Shown here: positions 39,517 to 48,424 of the stretch, in pieces | How the letters are laid out: every line of letters begins with the position of its first letter | Numbering within the stretch: position 1 is the first letter of the stretch | From: Helicobacter rappini | Lineage (GTDB): Bacteria; Campylobacterota; Campylobacteria; Campylobacterales; Helicobacteraceae | DNA: 64,000 nucleotides | NCBI RefSeq assembly: GCF_900198625.1 | Contig: NZ_FZPK01000003.1 | Location: 1 to 64,000, forward strand | Direction of reading: 5' to 3' | Made by a program: the position numbers and the translations under genes | Notes under the pieces: model-generated | Databases searched by the model: none | What the model was told of the DNA's origin: nothing | Seen by the model: only the letters and a program-made list of their open reading frames with translations

Positions 39517-40143
39517 ATGAGACTATTAAGAATCTTTCTACTTAGCATTATGATATGTGGGAGCTTAAGGGCTGAGGGTGGATGGGAGGAATTACCACAT
39601 ATAATAGGAAATTGGTTTCAAATAGCTTCATTTCACTATGGCTTTAGCACAGATTTAAACACAATAGATTCAAATAAAGTAGCTAAAGATAGATTTGGCG
39701 GAATCATTGGTGCTAGTGTAGGGTGGAATTTCTTTGTGGATTTTGAGTATAGGCATAGCAGCACTTACTATTTCAAACCTGCCGCACCTATTCCTTTTAC
39801 TTATGAGTATGTGGGTTTTGGAGCAAGGCTTAAATATCTTTATATGGACACTTATGCTCCCACTCACTCTGTGGGCGGAGTGCTATATATCCACCCTGAT
39901 GAATTTAGTAGATTTAGTGGTTTGGGTTTAATTCACCTTATAATTGGTGTCGGAGCAAACTTTAGCGAGAAACATAATCTCAAAGCAAATGGAGCATATA
40001 TTGAAGTGGGTTTGGGCTTATTCAAAAAGATTCCGCTTTTAGTCAATACCGATATTACCTATCGTGCAAATATCTATGGCAAGTCTAATGATTTAGATTT
40101 AGGGACAATCCATAGCTTAAACTTTGTTTGGACTTTTTTCTAA
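39517..40143 (+). CDS. Putative small outer-membrane beta-barrel protein
   Basis: 208 residues. Signal peptide (MRLLRIFLLSIMICGSLRA/EGG), then alternating amphipathic strands rich in Gly and aromatic residues (GASVGWNFFVDFEYRHSSTYYF, YVGFGARLKYLYM, AYIEVGLGLF). The C-terminus NFVWTFF has the final Phe of outer-membrane proteins. The size fits an 8-stranded barrel. AAAGGGG precedes the ATG. I do not recognise a named family. Confidence 0.7.
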   Translation: MRLLRIFLLSIMICGSLRAEGGWEELPHIIGNWFQIASFHYGFSTDLNTIDSNKVAKDRFGGIIGASVGWNFFVDFEYRHSSTYYFKPAAPIPFTYEYVGFGARLKYLYMDTYAPTHSVGGVLYIHPDEFSRFSGLGLIHLIIGVGANFSEKHNLKANGAYIEVGLGLFKKIPLLVNTDITYRANIYGKSNDLDLGTIHSLNFVWTFF

Positions 40144-40285
40144 TATTTGTTAGCTATGAAATCTTAATATTTTAGCATTATAAAATCTAAACAAATAGAA
40201 TCTAGTCAATTAAAAATATCACTTAAAAAATATTGCACTTAAAATAGTAATGATGTATAATTGCGGATAAAAAGAGTGTGAAATT

Positions 40286-40762
40286 ATGACTTATAAACAA
40301 ACAAAGACAAAGCATATAACATTTATTGTTTTAGGTATCATAGCCTATTTATTCTATGTTATGATGAGTGATATTTATCCTATTTTGCCACCGCTTATGG
40401 GCGTGTTATTTCTTATATTTCATAAGCATTATAATGATGAAAAGTTTTATATCCCAACGATTGTCCTTGCGTGTTTATTTTTCTATGAGTTTGATAAAAC
40501 CTTACTTGTGGGAGTTATCCCTTGCGTGTTTTTTATCGTTAGATTCTTTGTAGCAGAGCAGTTAGAATCTATTGTGCTTATAAATGCACCTTTTGTGCTT
40601 GTTTATGTGTGTTCTTTATATTTGCTTTATTTTGCGGGTTTATTATTATGTAATGTTTTGTTTAAAACACCTATGTTATCCTTTTCAACAATCTATATGT
40701 ATTATCTTATAGTGGATTGTATAATCGCATTAATATATTACTACCTTGCTATTAAAGAGTGA
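40286..40762 (+). CDS. MreD-like inner-membrane protein
   Basis: 158 residues, about five hydrophobic helices over the whole length, few charged residues. The sequence itself is not distinctive. The call rests on size, topology and position directly before the elongation transpeptidase mrdA, with stop and start overlapping (TGATG), where a cell-shape membrane protein such as MreD is expected. It could be another small permease-like protein. Confidence 0.5.
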   Translation: MTYKQTKTKHITFIVLGIIAYLFYVMMSDIYPILPPLMGVLFLIFHKHYNDEKFYIPTIVLACLFFYEFDKTLLVGVIPCVFFIVRFFVAEQLESIVLINAPFVLVYVCSLYLLYFAGLLLCNVLFKTPMLSFSTIYMYYLIVDCIIALIYYYLAIKE

Positions 40763-42552
40763 TGATGAAAAATATACCGCAAAGCTTTCGGATTCTATAT
40801 GCTATTTTTGGTGTTGTCTTCGCCATTATTATTATAAAGCTTTATATACTTGCTGTTGCTAGGCATGAATACTATGATAAACTATCAGTTGCAAATACGA
40901 TTAAAACAGAAATCCTTGTGCCAACAAGAGGTCAAATACTTGATAGGAATAACGAGCCTCTAGCGATAAATGAGCTAGGCTTTACTCTATCCTTGCGTAA
41001 TCGCTTGAGTAATGAAGAGCTAGAAAAAAGCATTGACTTTATCGCTTCTCATATCATTGATATAGATAAAGAAGAGTTATTAGAAACTTATAAAAAATTT
41101 AATAGCATTTATCGCCGCACACCAGTTACGCTTATAGACTTTGTATCTTACGCACAAATGCAGATTATATATCCAGCCATGATACAAGAAAATAATATTA
41201 TTATAACCCCAACTACTAAGCGATACTATCCAAATAACGCATCAGCCGCACATGTTATAGGCTATATCGGGGCAAGTGATGTGCGTGATAGAGAAAATGA
41301 TCGTGTTTCACGATACACAAAGATTATCGGTAAGCAAGGCATTGAAAAGCAATATAATGAATTTTTACAAGGGCAGCTTGGCGAAAAAGTCATACAGGTA
41401 AATAGCCTTAATCAGCAATTACGACTAATCGATGAAAAGCCCGCTACAAGCAATAATGATATGAAAATAAGCCTTGATATGCGTTTGCAAGAGCGGCTTG
41501 ATTCTGTATTTAGTGAGCATAATGGTGCGGGTATCATTATGGACGCACATAATGGCGAGATACTTGCCGCAGGAAGCTATCCAGAATATAATATTAATGA
41601 CTTTGTCGGCGGAATCTCACATAAAAAATATAAAGACTTATTAGAAAATCCCTATAAACCGCTTATTAATAAGCTTATTAGCGGTCAGTATCCACCCGGT
41701 TCTGTTATCAAAATGGGTATGGCATTAGCATTTTTGGAATTTACCGATACCACAGAAAAGACAATCATTTCTACACCTCCATATATTGAAGTCAATAAAC
41801 ATAAATTTCGCGATTGGAAAGCAGGGGGACATGGCAGCTCTGATGTGTATAAGGCGATTAGAGAAAGTGTTGATGTGTATTTCTACAAACTCGCACAAAT
41901 CGCAGGGATAAATAATCTAGCCATTGTGATGAATAAAATGGGATTTGGGCAAAAAACAGGAGTTGATTTACCTTACGAAAACTCTGGAATCTTCCCCACA
42001 CCAGAATGGAAAATGAGAAACTATGCACAGCAATGGTATGTAGGCGATACGATTGTTACTTCCATAGGGCAAGGCTCATTTCTATCCACACCCATGCAAG
42101 TGGCACGATATACCGCCCTTATTGCAAGTGGTAAGCTTGTAACACCGCATTTTGCTAAAGAATTAGGCGGTAAGCCAACAAATATGCCTATAAAAGATGT
42201 ATTAACAAAGTTTGAGCACTCAAAGCTACCCGCCTTAAGACTTGGCATGTATCAAGTTTGTTCTGATCCATCTGGCACGGCATATCGTGTAACACAAGGC
42301 ACACAAGTAAAACTTGCATGTAAAACAGGGACAGCGCAAGTCGTAGGTATCGCACAAGATGCAATAAAAAGAAAAAGGGAAGCTGATATGGAATATTGGC
42401 ATAGATCGCAAAGCTGGATTACTGCCTTTTTACCTTATGAGAATCCAAAATATGTGATTACTATCTTAATAGAGCATGGTGGAAGTGGAGGTCGTGGTGG
42501 TCCATTACTCGTGCAGCTTGCAAACGCCTTGCGTGAATTTGGGTATATGTGA
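40762..42552 (+). CDS. mrdA: Penicillin-binding protein 2 (elongation transpeptidase)
   Basis: 596 residues; class B PBP that cross-links lateral-wall peptidoglycan with RodA. N-terminal anchor helix (about 10-32), then the dimerisation domain beginning PTRGQILDRN. The transpeptidase domain carries the active-site motif SVIK, ESVDVYFYK as the SxN-type motif (SVD) and CKTGTAQV. The C-terminal IEHGGSGGRGG is typical of PBP2. GTG at 40759 is possible, but ATG at 40762 overlaps the previous stop and is preferred. Confidence 0.95.
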   Translation: MMKNIPQSFRILYAIFGVVFAIIIIKLYILAVARHEYYDKLSVANTIKTEILVPTRGQILDRNNEPLAINELGFTLSLRNRLSNEELEKSIDFIASHIIDIDKEELLETYKKFNSIYRRTPVTLIDFVSYAQMQIIYPAMIQENNIIITPTTKRYYPNNASAAHVIGYIGASDVRDRENDRVSRYTKIIGKQGIEKQYNEFLQGQLGEKVIQVNSLNQQLRLIDEKPATSNNDMKISLDMRLQERLDSVFSEHNGAGIIMDAHNGEILAAGSYPEYNINDFVGGISHKKYKDLLENPYKPLINKLISGQYPPGSVIKMGMALAFLEFTDTTEKTIISTPPYIEVNKHKFRDWKAGGHGSSDVYKAIRESVDVYFYKLAQIAGINNLAIVMNKMGFGQKTGVDLPYENSGIFPTPEWKMRNYAQQWYVGDTIVTSIGQGSFLSTPMQVARYTALIASGKLVTPHFAKELGGKPTNMPIKDVLTKFEHSKLPALRLGMYQVCSDPSGTAYRVTQGTQVKLACKTGTAQVVGIAQDAIKRKREADMEYWHRSQSWITAFLPYENPKYVITILIEHGGSGGRGGPLLVQLANALREFGYM

Positions 42553-42635
42553 TTCTGTGCTGTGTGTTACCTAAGATCTAGTAAGCATATGGAGCTCGTA
42601 TCGACTCGATTCTAAGTTTTTTCATTAAGTCGATT

Positions 42636-43796
42636 TTATTTTCTTTTGCTGCGTATAAAACGAGAGAATCTTTTAGGTAATTTTGATGAATCTCGTATTG
42701 CTTGTATAACCCTTCCATGCTTCACGCAATAGCTAAAAAAACCAGATGAGATTTGCGTATTTTCTGCAATAGCACTTTGAAATTCTCTGTATGCTTTGAG
42801 TAAAAAGCCATCACCGCGTCTTTTTGCTTGAATAGCCCCTTGTGAAACAATGCGATTTAAAAATGCAGCAATCTTTGTTGCATAAAATTCATGCGGATTA
42901 AAATTATTAAGGAATATAGGCTCTCTTAACATAGATTCAAAAGCATAAGAATCATTATCAATTCTTTTTATTTCGTCTATTAAATCCTGAAAAGTTGGAA
43001 AATTGTGTGCGTTAATAAAGGCTTTTGGGTTGATTTCATAGTCAAGCATTGAAGTAGAAATGTGTGGTATTTGCATGTCAAAATCATCATTCTCATGTGT
43101 AACTGCATTAAATTTAGTTTCCAAATTGTGCTTGTTGTTATGTGGTGTTTTATGGACTCTAAGGCTTGTATCTCCCCAATAGATTGGCACACAACCAGCT
43201 AAAAACGCATCAAATAGCTTCTCTGTGAGATAGCCCGGATAGCTTGAGTTCTCAAAGCAAAGATTAAATTTATAGGACTTTAACCACTCAATTTTATCAT
43301 CGACATTTCCGCCTATATTGTTTTTCCATCTACCACCAGAATCTACTCTTTTATATTTACTTAATGCTTCAAAAAACATATCTCTCTTATCTGTTAAGGC
43401 ATTATTGCTTACCATAAAACCACAAAATTTTTCCTTTTTATCTAGTAGGCTTATCCTATTATCCATCTCTTTTTGTCGCATTTCATCACAAAAAACCCAA
43501 AACATATGGGGTAGTCTTAAATGCCTATCCTCAAAGTCAATATAATCAAAATCCATACTATAATCTGCTATGTTATAATCTGGGCGGATATTTTCTCCAG
43601 TATAAAAAATACGCACACAATCATATTTTAAATGTTCATATCCAAAAGGTCCATAAATAATAAAGTCAGGCTTATCGCTATAAACTATGTCATATTTCTT
43701 TTGTAATATCTGAATGAAAAAATTATTGTAAAAATTTTCTTCGCAATCTTTATTCCACCAGTCAAGAACACGCATTTTTACTTGCTGTTTTTGCAT
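42636..43796 (-). CDS. Alpha-1,3-fucosyltransferase (GT10)
   Basis: 386 residues. The GT10 signature FENSSYPGYLTEKLFDAFLAGCVPIYWGD lies near residue 180, with the N-terminal acceptor-side domain (VRIFYTGENIRPDYNIADYSM) upstream. H. pylori FutA/FutB use GDP-fucose to make Lewis x-type O-antigen, and this enzyme probably fucosylates LPS too. The C-terminus is basic (RFSRFIRSKRK) for membrane contact, but the DDLRVNY-type heptad repeats of H. pylori FutA are absent. So is the homopolymer tract that switches it there. AAGGAAATAT precedes the ATG. Confidence 0.9.
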   Translation of the reverse strand: MQKQQVKMRVLDWWNKDCEENFYNNFFIQILQKKYDIVYSDKPDFIIYGPFGYEHLKYDCVRIFYTGENIRPDYNIADYSMDFDYIDFEDRHLRLPHMFWVFCDEMRQKEMDNRISLLDKKEKFCGFMVSNNALTDKRDMFFEALSKYKRVDSGGRWKNNIGGNVDDKIEWLKSYKFNLCFENSSYPGYLTEKLFDAFLAGCVPIYWGDTSLRVHKTPHNNKHNLETKFNAVTHENDDFDMQIPHISTSMLDYEINPKAFINAHNFPTFQDLIDEIKRIDNDSYAFESMLREPIFLNNFNPHEFYATKIAAFLNRIVSQGAIQAKRRGDGFLLKAYREFQSAIAENTQISSGFFSYCVKHGRVIQAIRDSSKLPKRFSRFIRSKRK

Positions 43797-43841
43797 ATAT
43801 TTCCTTAAAATCTTAATATATTAACGAAACTTTGGATTCTA

Positions 43842-45065
43842 TCATATTTTACTAAAATGTTGCATACCAACTGATTTACCCATAGAGATTTGAGAATCTA
43901 GCTGCCATATTTTATCATCTTTAATGAGCGCACTAACTGCAGGATTTGCGATGAGAATCTCAAAATCAGCTGTTAGTCTCTCTCCATTATCATAAAGTTT
44001 CTGCGTGATAATGCCCTGCAAACATGTAGCAAGATTTGCGCGTATATTGCAATCACTTTGCTTCATACCTATCATTCGCGTTATAGCGTCCATGCAGTTA
44101 TTCGCATGAAAGCTTGCAAGCACTAAATGTCCGCTTAAAGCATGTGTGATAGCAAGAGTTAAGACTTCTGGGCTTAGAATCTCGCCTATTAGAATCACAT
44201 CAGGATCTTCTCTTAGACTTGCAATAAGGCTAGATTCAAAGCTTTTAGAATGCAAACCTATCTCTCTTTGATTGACTAGAGATTTATTGCTTTTATGGAT
44301 ATATTCTATTGGGTCTTCTAATGTTAGGATATGTTTTTTTGTGGTTGTGTTGATATGATTTATCATAGCTGCAAGGGTCGTGCTTTTACCAGCCCCAGTT
44401 GTGCCGCATACAAGGATTAAGCCGCTTGTGTTTTCACAAAGATTTGCTAGGGCTAGGGGTGCTTGTATAGAATCTAGTGTTGGCATTTGATTATTATATA
44501 TACGGATAGCATAACTCGCACCATTTATAGTTGTAAATTTACTGATACGGCATCGCACTTCCCCAATATACACACTAACACTTTGCTCGTTTTCTAAGTC
44601 TTTGCGATTGTAATCTCGTATCTCTTGAAAAAGTTTGTTAATTAGCTCTAATTTTATTTTAGCAATATTTTTCTTTTCATCTTGGAGATTCTCTAAGTCT
44701 ATTTTACTACATTCCAATTCTTTCTTTAAAACATGCTTTTGCTCTTGAGGGGTTCCACGTAAGAGTCGCTTATCATTGATATCCCTCGGAAATGGTATGC
44801 CAGTAATCAGTTTGTAATGCAACCGCTCTTCTTCATTATCTTTATATGACTTTATATCAAATGTCTCAAGCTTTTCTATCCTTTTTAAACATCTTGCTTT
44901 TCTATCATTCCATATTGAGTAGGCAATCTCTGTAAGATCATAAAGCAATACCTGCTTTTTCACACGAAAATAGATTCCATCATGTGTTAGGTGAATATCA
45001 CTTGCATTATGTTTTATTGCATCATTTATCACCTGTTCCAAAATCTTCACAAACATCATATTCAT
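43842..45065 (-). CDS. PilT-like secretion/retraction ATPase
   Basis: 407 residues. N-terminal domain with NDAIKHNASDIHLTHDGIYFRV. The P-loop ATPase part has Walker A GTTGAGKST, the Asp-box region ILTLEDPIEYIHKSNKSLVNQREIG and the Walker B region REDPDVILIGEI. The His box contains HALSGHLVLASFHAN. The closest match in memory is PilT. A charged insertion of about 70 residues (around 85-150, NLQDEKKNIAKIKLELINKL) splits the N-terminal domain. It probably powers retraction of a pilus-like fibre or a type II-like system made by the adjoining prepilin genes. Thirteen bases separate it from the upstream gene. Confidence 0.88.
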   Translation of the reverse strand: MNMMFVKILEQVINDAIKHNASDIHLTHDGIYFRVKKQVLLYDLTEIAYSIWNDRKARCLKRIEKLETFDIKSYKDNEEERLHYKLITGIPFPRDINDKRLLRGTPQEQKHVLKKELECSKIDLENLQDEKKNIAKIKLELINKLFQEIRDYNRKDLENEQSVSVYIGEVRCRISKFTTINGASYAIRIYNNQMPTLDSIQAPLALANLCENTSGLILVCGTTGAGKSTTLAAMINHINTTTKKHILTLEDPIEYIHKSNKSLVNQREIGLHSKSFESSLIASLREDPDVILIGEILSPEVLTLAITHALSGHLVLASFHANNCMDAITRMIGMKQSDCNIRANLATCLQGIITQKLYDNGERLTADFEILIANPAVSALIKDDKIWQLDSQISMGKSVGMQHFSKI

Positions 45066-45078
45066 ACACTTCCTTTCT

Positions 45079-45474
45079 TTACTCTAAAATATAGCGTTTC
45101 GCATATCTCAATGGGTGTGTGCTTAATAGTGTTTGTGAGTATATCACAATATCTAGCACTTGCACTTTTTTATCAGTTTGAGATTTACCCTCTTTTATAG
45201 TTGCGTTGTGAAAAATGTATTCCCCATAGAAATGCGGGTCAAACTGGATAGAATCTTTTTTGCAATCCTTACTATCATATTGCCTGTAGCATTGCAAGGC
45301 TATATCATGCAGGGTCTTTGCGTATAGAAGCGATTGCTTTTGAAAATATAGCATAAGTGTTATATCCTGCTTTATAGTAAGTGTCCGCAGAGTATGCAAG
45401 GCACTAAGGCTTATAGCAAGTGTGATAAGCAGAGCATAAAGGCTTATAAAACTTTTCTTTGTATTAAAAGACAT
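45079..45474 (-). CDS. Pilin-like membrane protein, unassigned
   Basis: 131 residues. N-terminal KKSFISLYALLITLAISLSALHTL has the length and position of a pseudopilin hydrophobic stalk, but lacks the Gly/Glu of a normal cleavage site. The remainder is a small periplasmic domain with two Cys (LQCYRQYDSKDCK). It lies 4 bases after the prepilin gene and 13 before the PilT-like gene, so it is probably a minor component of the same apparatus. Confidence 0.6.
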   Translation of the reverse strand: MSFNTKKSFISLYALLITLAISLSALHTLRTLTIKQDITLMLYFQKQSLLYAKTLHDIALQCYRQYDSKDCKKDSIQFDPHFYGEYIFHNATIKEGKSQTDKKVQVLDIVIYSQTLLSTHPLRYAKRYILE

Positions 45475-45478
45475 GGAT

Positions 45479-46012
45479 TTATATCTTTGTTTTTATTGTG
45501 GGCATTTTTTGTCTTACTTTTTCAAGGATTATAGAATCTGCTATACATATATTGGTAGAGCAGATTCTATATGAGAGAATATCATGTGAGTTTATCTTTT
45601 CTCTAACAAACTGCATACTTTTGACATTATGCAATAAAATGGCGTTGTTAAAATACAGATTATCATTTTGTAAGGTTAAATTAGCCTTTGTGGTATTTAA
45701 AGAAAAATCCATATATTCGCTCTTATCTGTATCAATAAAAAGCTTGTCATATTGCTCCCATGATATGTTATTTGGTGCTATTATAATGCTTTCTGGCTTT
45801 ATACTGCTTAAATGTCTATTGATAAAAAGCTGTGTTTCAAAAAGACTTGCATTTGTTACAAGAAAATGCTGTATTTTGTAGTTTTGTGCTTTTAAGGCAC
45901 TTATGCTTTTCATAAGGCTTACCCCTAAGATTCCAAGAACAAATATCGCAAGTAGCACTTCTAGTATGCTAAAGCCATATTTTGTATTCATGCTATATTT
46001 TATGCGTTGCAA
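45479..46012 (-). CDS. Type IV prepilin / pseudopilin
   Basis: 177 residues. The signature YGFSILEVLLAIFVLGILGVSL shows Gly/Phe cleavage and Glu at +5. The periplasmic domain has a Cys pair (SYRICSTNICIADS). TTG at 46012 with an upstream GGA, or ATG at 45991, give leaders of 13 or 6 residues; both fit. It would be processed by the prepilin peptidase encoded upstream at 48414-49709. Confidence 0.85.
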   Translation of the reverse strand: MQRIKYSMNTKYGFSILEVLLAIFVLGILGVSLMKSISALKAQNYKIQHFLVTNASLFETQLFINRHLSSIKPESIIIAPNNISWEQYDKLFIDTDKSEYMDFSLNTTKANLTLQNDNLYFNNAILLHNVKSMQFVREKINSHDILSYRICSTNICIADSIILEKVRQKMPTIKTKI

Positions 46013-46085
46013 GTGAAATCCATATTGTGTTAATTTTATGTGGTATTGTAGCAGATTTGATTTGAAAGTAGATTCTAGAATTTTA

Positions 46086-46628
46086 CTACCCTTTATTATT
46101 ATTCAAAGTATCATAAATCTTTTGTGAGAGTTCATTGAAAAGTAACTCTATTTGTCCGCTTAGGGCGGGGTTTGTTTGCTGGATAATCTCTTGCATTTTT
46201 TGCTGCTTTATAGCTTCTACTATATCTTTATTTGTTGGGGTTTGTTTTGTTGTTTTAGAATCTTGCGTGTTGAGATTCTTTGTTTGAGGTGCTTTGTTGT
46301 ATCTTAATTCATTTTGCTGCAGCGTATGTATATCTTTTTGGAATATTTGAGCTTGTTTTGCATTGACATGGCTATAAAATTCGTGGAGTTGGGAAAACAT
46401 CTCATACACACTGCAAGGGATACGCAAGTCACTGCCAATCACACAAATGGGAATATGTGCGAATTTTTCCTTTGCAAGAGTAAAATCTGTGATAATGAAA
46501 TCTGCCTTATCAATCGCACTCAAATGCCCCTTTAAATAGAATCCAAGCGATAGAGATAAAAAGACATTTTTACATGCTAAGTGGATTTTGACATCATCTT
46601 CTGCGATATTTTGCTGTAATTGTTGCAT
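46086..46628 (-). CDS. Unknown protein in the truA/pilin gene run
   Basis: 180 residues, cytosolic. The first half (NVFLSLSLGFYLKG, DKADFIITDFTLAKEKFAHIPICVIGSD) has the beta-alpha rhythm of a receiver-like or nucleotide-binding half-domain. The second half is Gln/Lys/Asn-rich and ends in a helix. I do not recognise it. It lies 15 bases after truA and about 73 bases before the prepilin gene on the same strand. Confidence 0.6.
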   Translation of the reverse strand: MQQLQQNIAEDDVKIHLACKNVFLSLSLGFYLKGHLSAIDKADFIITDFTLAKEKFAHIPICVIGSDLRIPCSVYEMFSQLHEFYSHVNAKQAQIFQKDIHTLQQNELRYNKAPQTKNLNTQDSKTTKQTPTNKDIVEAIKQQKMQEIIQQTNPALSGQIELLFNELSQKIYDTLNNNKG

Positions 46629-46643
46629 AATCTTACCTTAAAA

Positions 46644-47405
46644 TTAATATATAATGCGGTGTAGATATAGCCCGCAAGCTGGGGCTAACTCTCGCACACA
46701 TAGGCTTTTTTCTAGTGTTATATCATTTTGTATTTGACGCACTAGATTTTGAAGTGTAATTCTACCTAAACTAAACTCAAAACAAGCTTTAAGCATAATT
46801 CTTACTTGTGAACGCAAAAAGCCATTTGCCCCAATATGTGCTACAAAACACGAAATATTATGAATCTTTGCAGGAAAAATATGCGCTTTTACAATCGTGC
46901 GTATAAAATCTTTTGTTTCACTGCCATTCTTTTTAAAAAGTGAAAAATCATGTGTGCCGATAAACTCATTAAGGGCGGTTTGTAAGAGTGAAATATCGCC
47001 ATGTCTTACTTTTGCAATATAGTTGCTATAAAAGGGCAGCAATTCAGCTTGTGTGAAAACATAGCGATAAATCCGCAATTTCGCACTAAATCTCGCATGA
47101 AAGCTAGAATCTGCGATAAAGATTCTCTTAATTAAAACAAATGGATATAATCTATCATTGAGTAGTTTTTTCATCTTGTCTAAAGGCATGTATAGCTTTG
47201 CGTGAAAATTAATCACTTGATTTGTCGCATGCACATCTTTATCTGTGCGACCACTGCCAATAATTTTTGCTTTTATGCCAATCTTTTGCAAAGTAAGCTC
47301 AAAAAAATTAGCCACACTTAACACACCTTTTGTATGCTTTTGATGACTGAAGCCACAAAACTTTGAGCCATCATAAGCGATAATGCAAACAATATTACAA
47401 CTCAT
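46644..47405 (-). CDS. truA: tRNA pseudouridine synthase A
   Basis: 253 residues; isomerises uridines 38-40 in tRNA anticodon arms. AYDGSKFCGF at the N-terminus, and the catalytic Asp in GSGRTDKDVHA. Also seen are FHARFSAKLRIYRYVF and GANGFLRSQVRIMLKA. Its ATG overlaps the lptF/G stop by one base (TAATG). The same permease-truA pair occurs in H. pylori. Confidence 0.95.
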   Translation of the reverse strand: MSCNIVCIIAYDGSKFCGFSHQKHTKGVLSVANFFELTLQKIGIKAKIIGSGRTDKDVHATNQVINFHAKLYMPLDKMKKLLNDRLYPFVLIKRIFIADSSFHARFSAKLRIYRYVFTQAELLPFYSNYIAKVRHGDISLLQTALNEFIGTHDFSLFKKNGSETKDFIRTIVKAHIFPAKIHNISCFVAHIGANGFLRSQVRIMLKACFEFSLGRITLQNLVRQIQNDITLEKSLCVRELAPACGLYLHRIIY

Positions 47406-48424
47406 TAATAAAATCTTTTAATATATTTTTTATACAAATAATATCCTGCAAGAAGCCATACAAGTGGTAGCAATAGGCTTAAAGCAGGGAAATTCATAGA
47501 TAATACATACATTGCTAAAAGATAAAAGCTTCCGCTGCCTAGCACATAAAAATACGCATAATTTTTATGGAATCTAGGATTTTTAATCCCAAAAAAGAGT
47601 ATCAAAAATATGCTTACGAGTGGAAATAAAGAAGTGCAAAATGATTGTGAGAATCTTTTTAGCTGCTTATAATCACCCTGAAACGCACTCGCCCAATATG
47701 TAAAGACATTATAATCGCTATCTTGCGTGCCATCAAGGAAATTCCGCACAATCATTTCTTTAAACTCTATTTTTTGTAAGAAATCCTTATCATTAAAATA
47801 CGCATCACCATCATATAGCACAAGCTCTAATATGCCCTGCCTATTCTCAATTTTACCTGTTTTTGCGATGATAAAATTATCTTTTATCTGTTCTGTCGTG
47901 TTTGCATATAGCACAAGCCCATGAAAGACATTCTTATCTTTAGAATCAATATATACAAGCCAATCGCCAATCTTTTGTCCGAAATCACCGGGCTTTAAAT
48001 CGATATTAATCTCATTTTTTTTAAGGCTTATGAAATCTTTATATGCCTGTTTAGAATTAGGCGTCATCACAAATGAAAACATACAAAGCACAAAGCTAAC
48101 CAACACACACAAGGGCAGTAAAATGCGTATAATATCCTTAGGGCTTACACCAAGTGAGAAGAAGACTAGCATTTCAGATTCATAAGAAAGCTTACTTAAC
48201 CCCAAAATACATGCACTATAAAAAGTAAGGGCAATAACAAAAAAAGTATTTGCAGGAATGCCATAGAGATAAAGCTGCATTAAGTCAATCATGCTTAATT
48301 TTACCCCATTTGTAAGCATGGCGATGTTTAATAAAAGAATGATAGAAGCGATGAAAAATAACACAAAAAAGAATGGGAAGAACATCTCGCCAATCGAGCG
48401 TAATACATATTTTTTAAGCAACAT
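47405..48424 (-). CDS. LptF/LptG-family permease (YjgP/YjgQ)
   Basis: 339 residues. Three N-terminal helices (VLRSIGEMFFPFFFVLFF first), a periplasmic domain (about 120-265, GDFGQKIGDWLVYIDSKD), and three C-terminal helices. This is the membrane part of the Lpt ABC exporter that lifts LPS out of the inner membrane. GTG at 48433 is possible, but ATG at 48424 starts the normal MLLKKYVLRSIGE. It overlaps the 3' end of the prepilin peptidase gene by about 11 bases. Confidence 0.88.
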   Translation of the reverse strand: MLLKKYVLRSIGEMFFPFFFVLFFIASIILLLNIAMLTNGVKLSMIDLMQLYLYGIPANTFFVIALTFYSACILGLSKLSYESEMLVFFSLGVSPKDIIRILLPLCVLVSFVLCMFSFVMTPNSKQAYKDFISLKKNEINIDLKPGDFGQKIGDWLVYIDSKDKNVFHGLVLYANTTEQIKDNFIIAKTGKIENRQGILELVLYDGDAYFNDKDFLQKIEFKEMIVRNFLDGTQDSDYNVFTYWASAFQGDYKQLKRFSQSFCTSLFPLVSIFLILFFGIKNPRFHKNYAYFYVLGSGSFYLLAMYVLSMNFPALSLLLPLVWLLAGYYLYKKYIKRFY

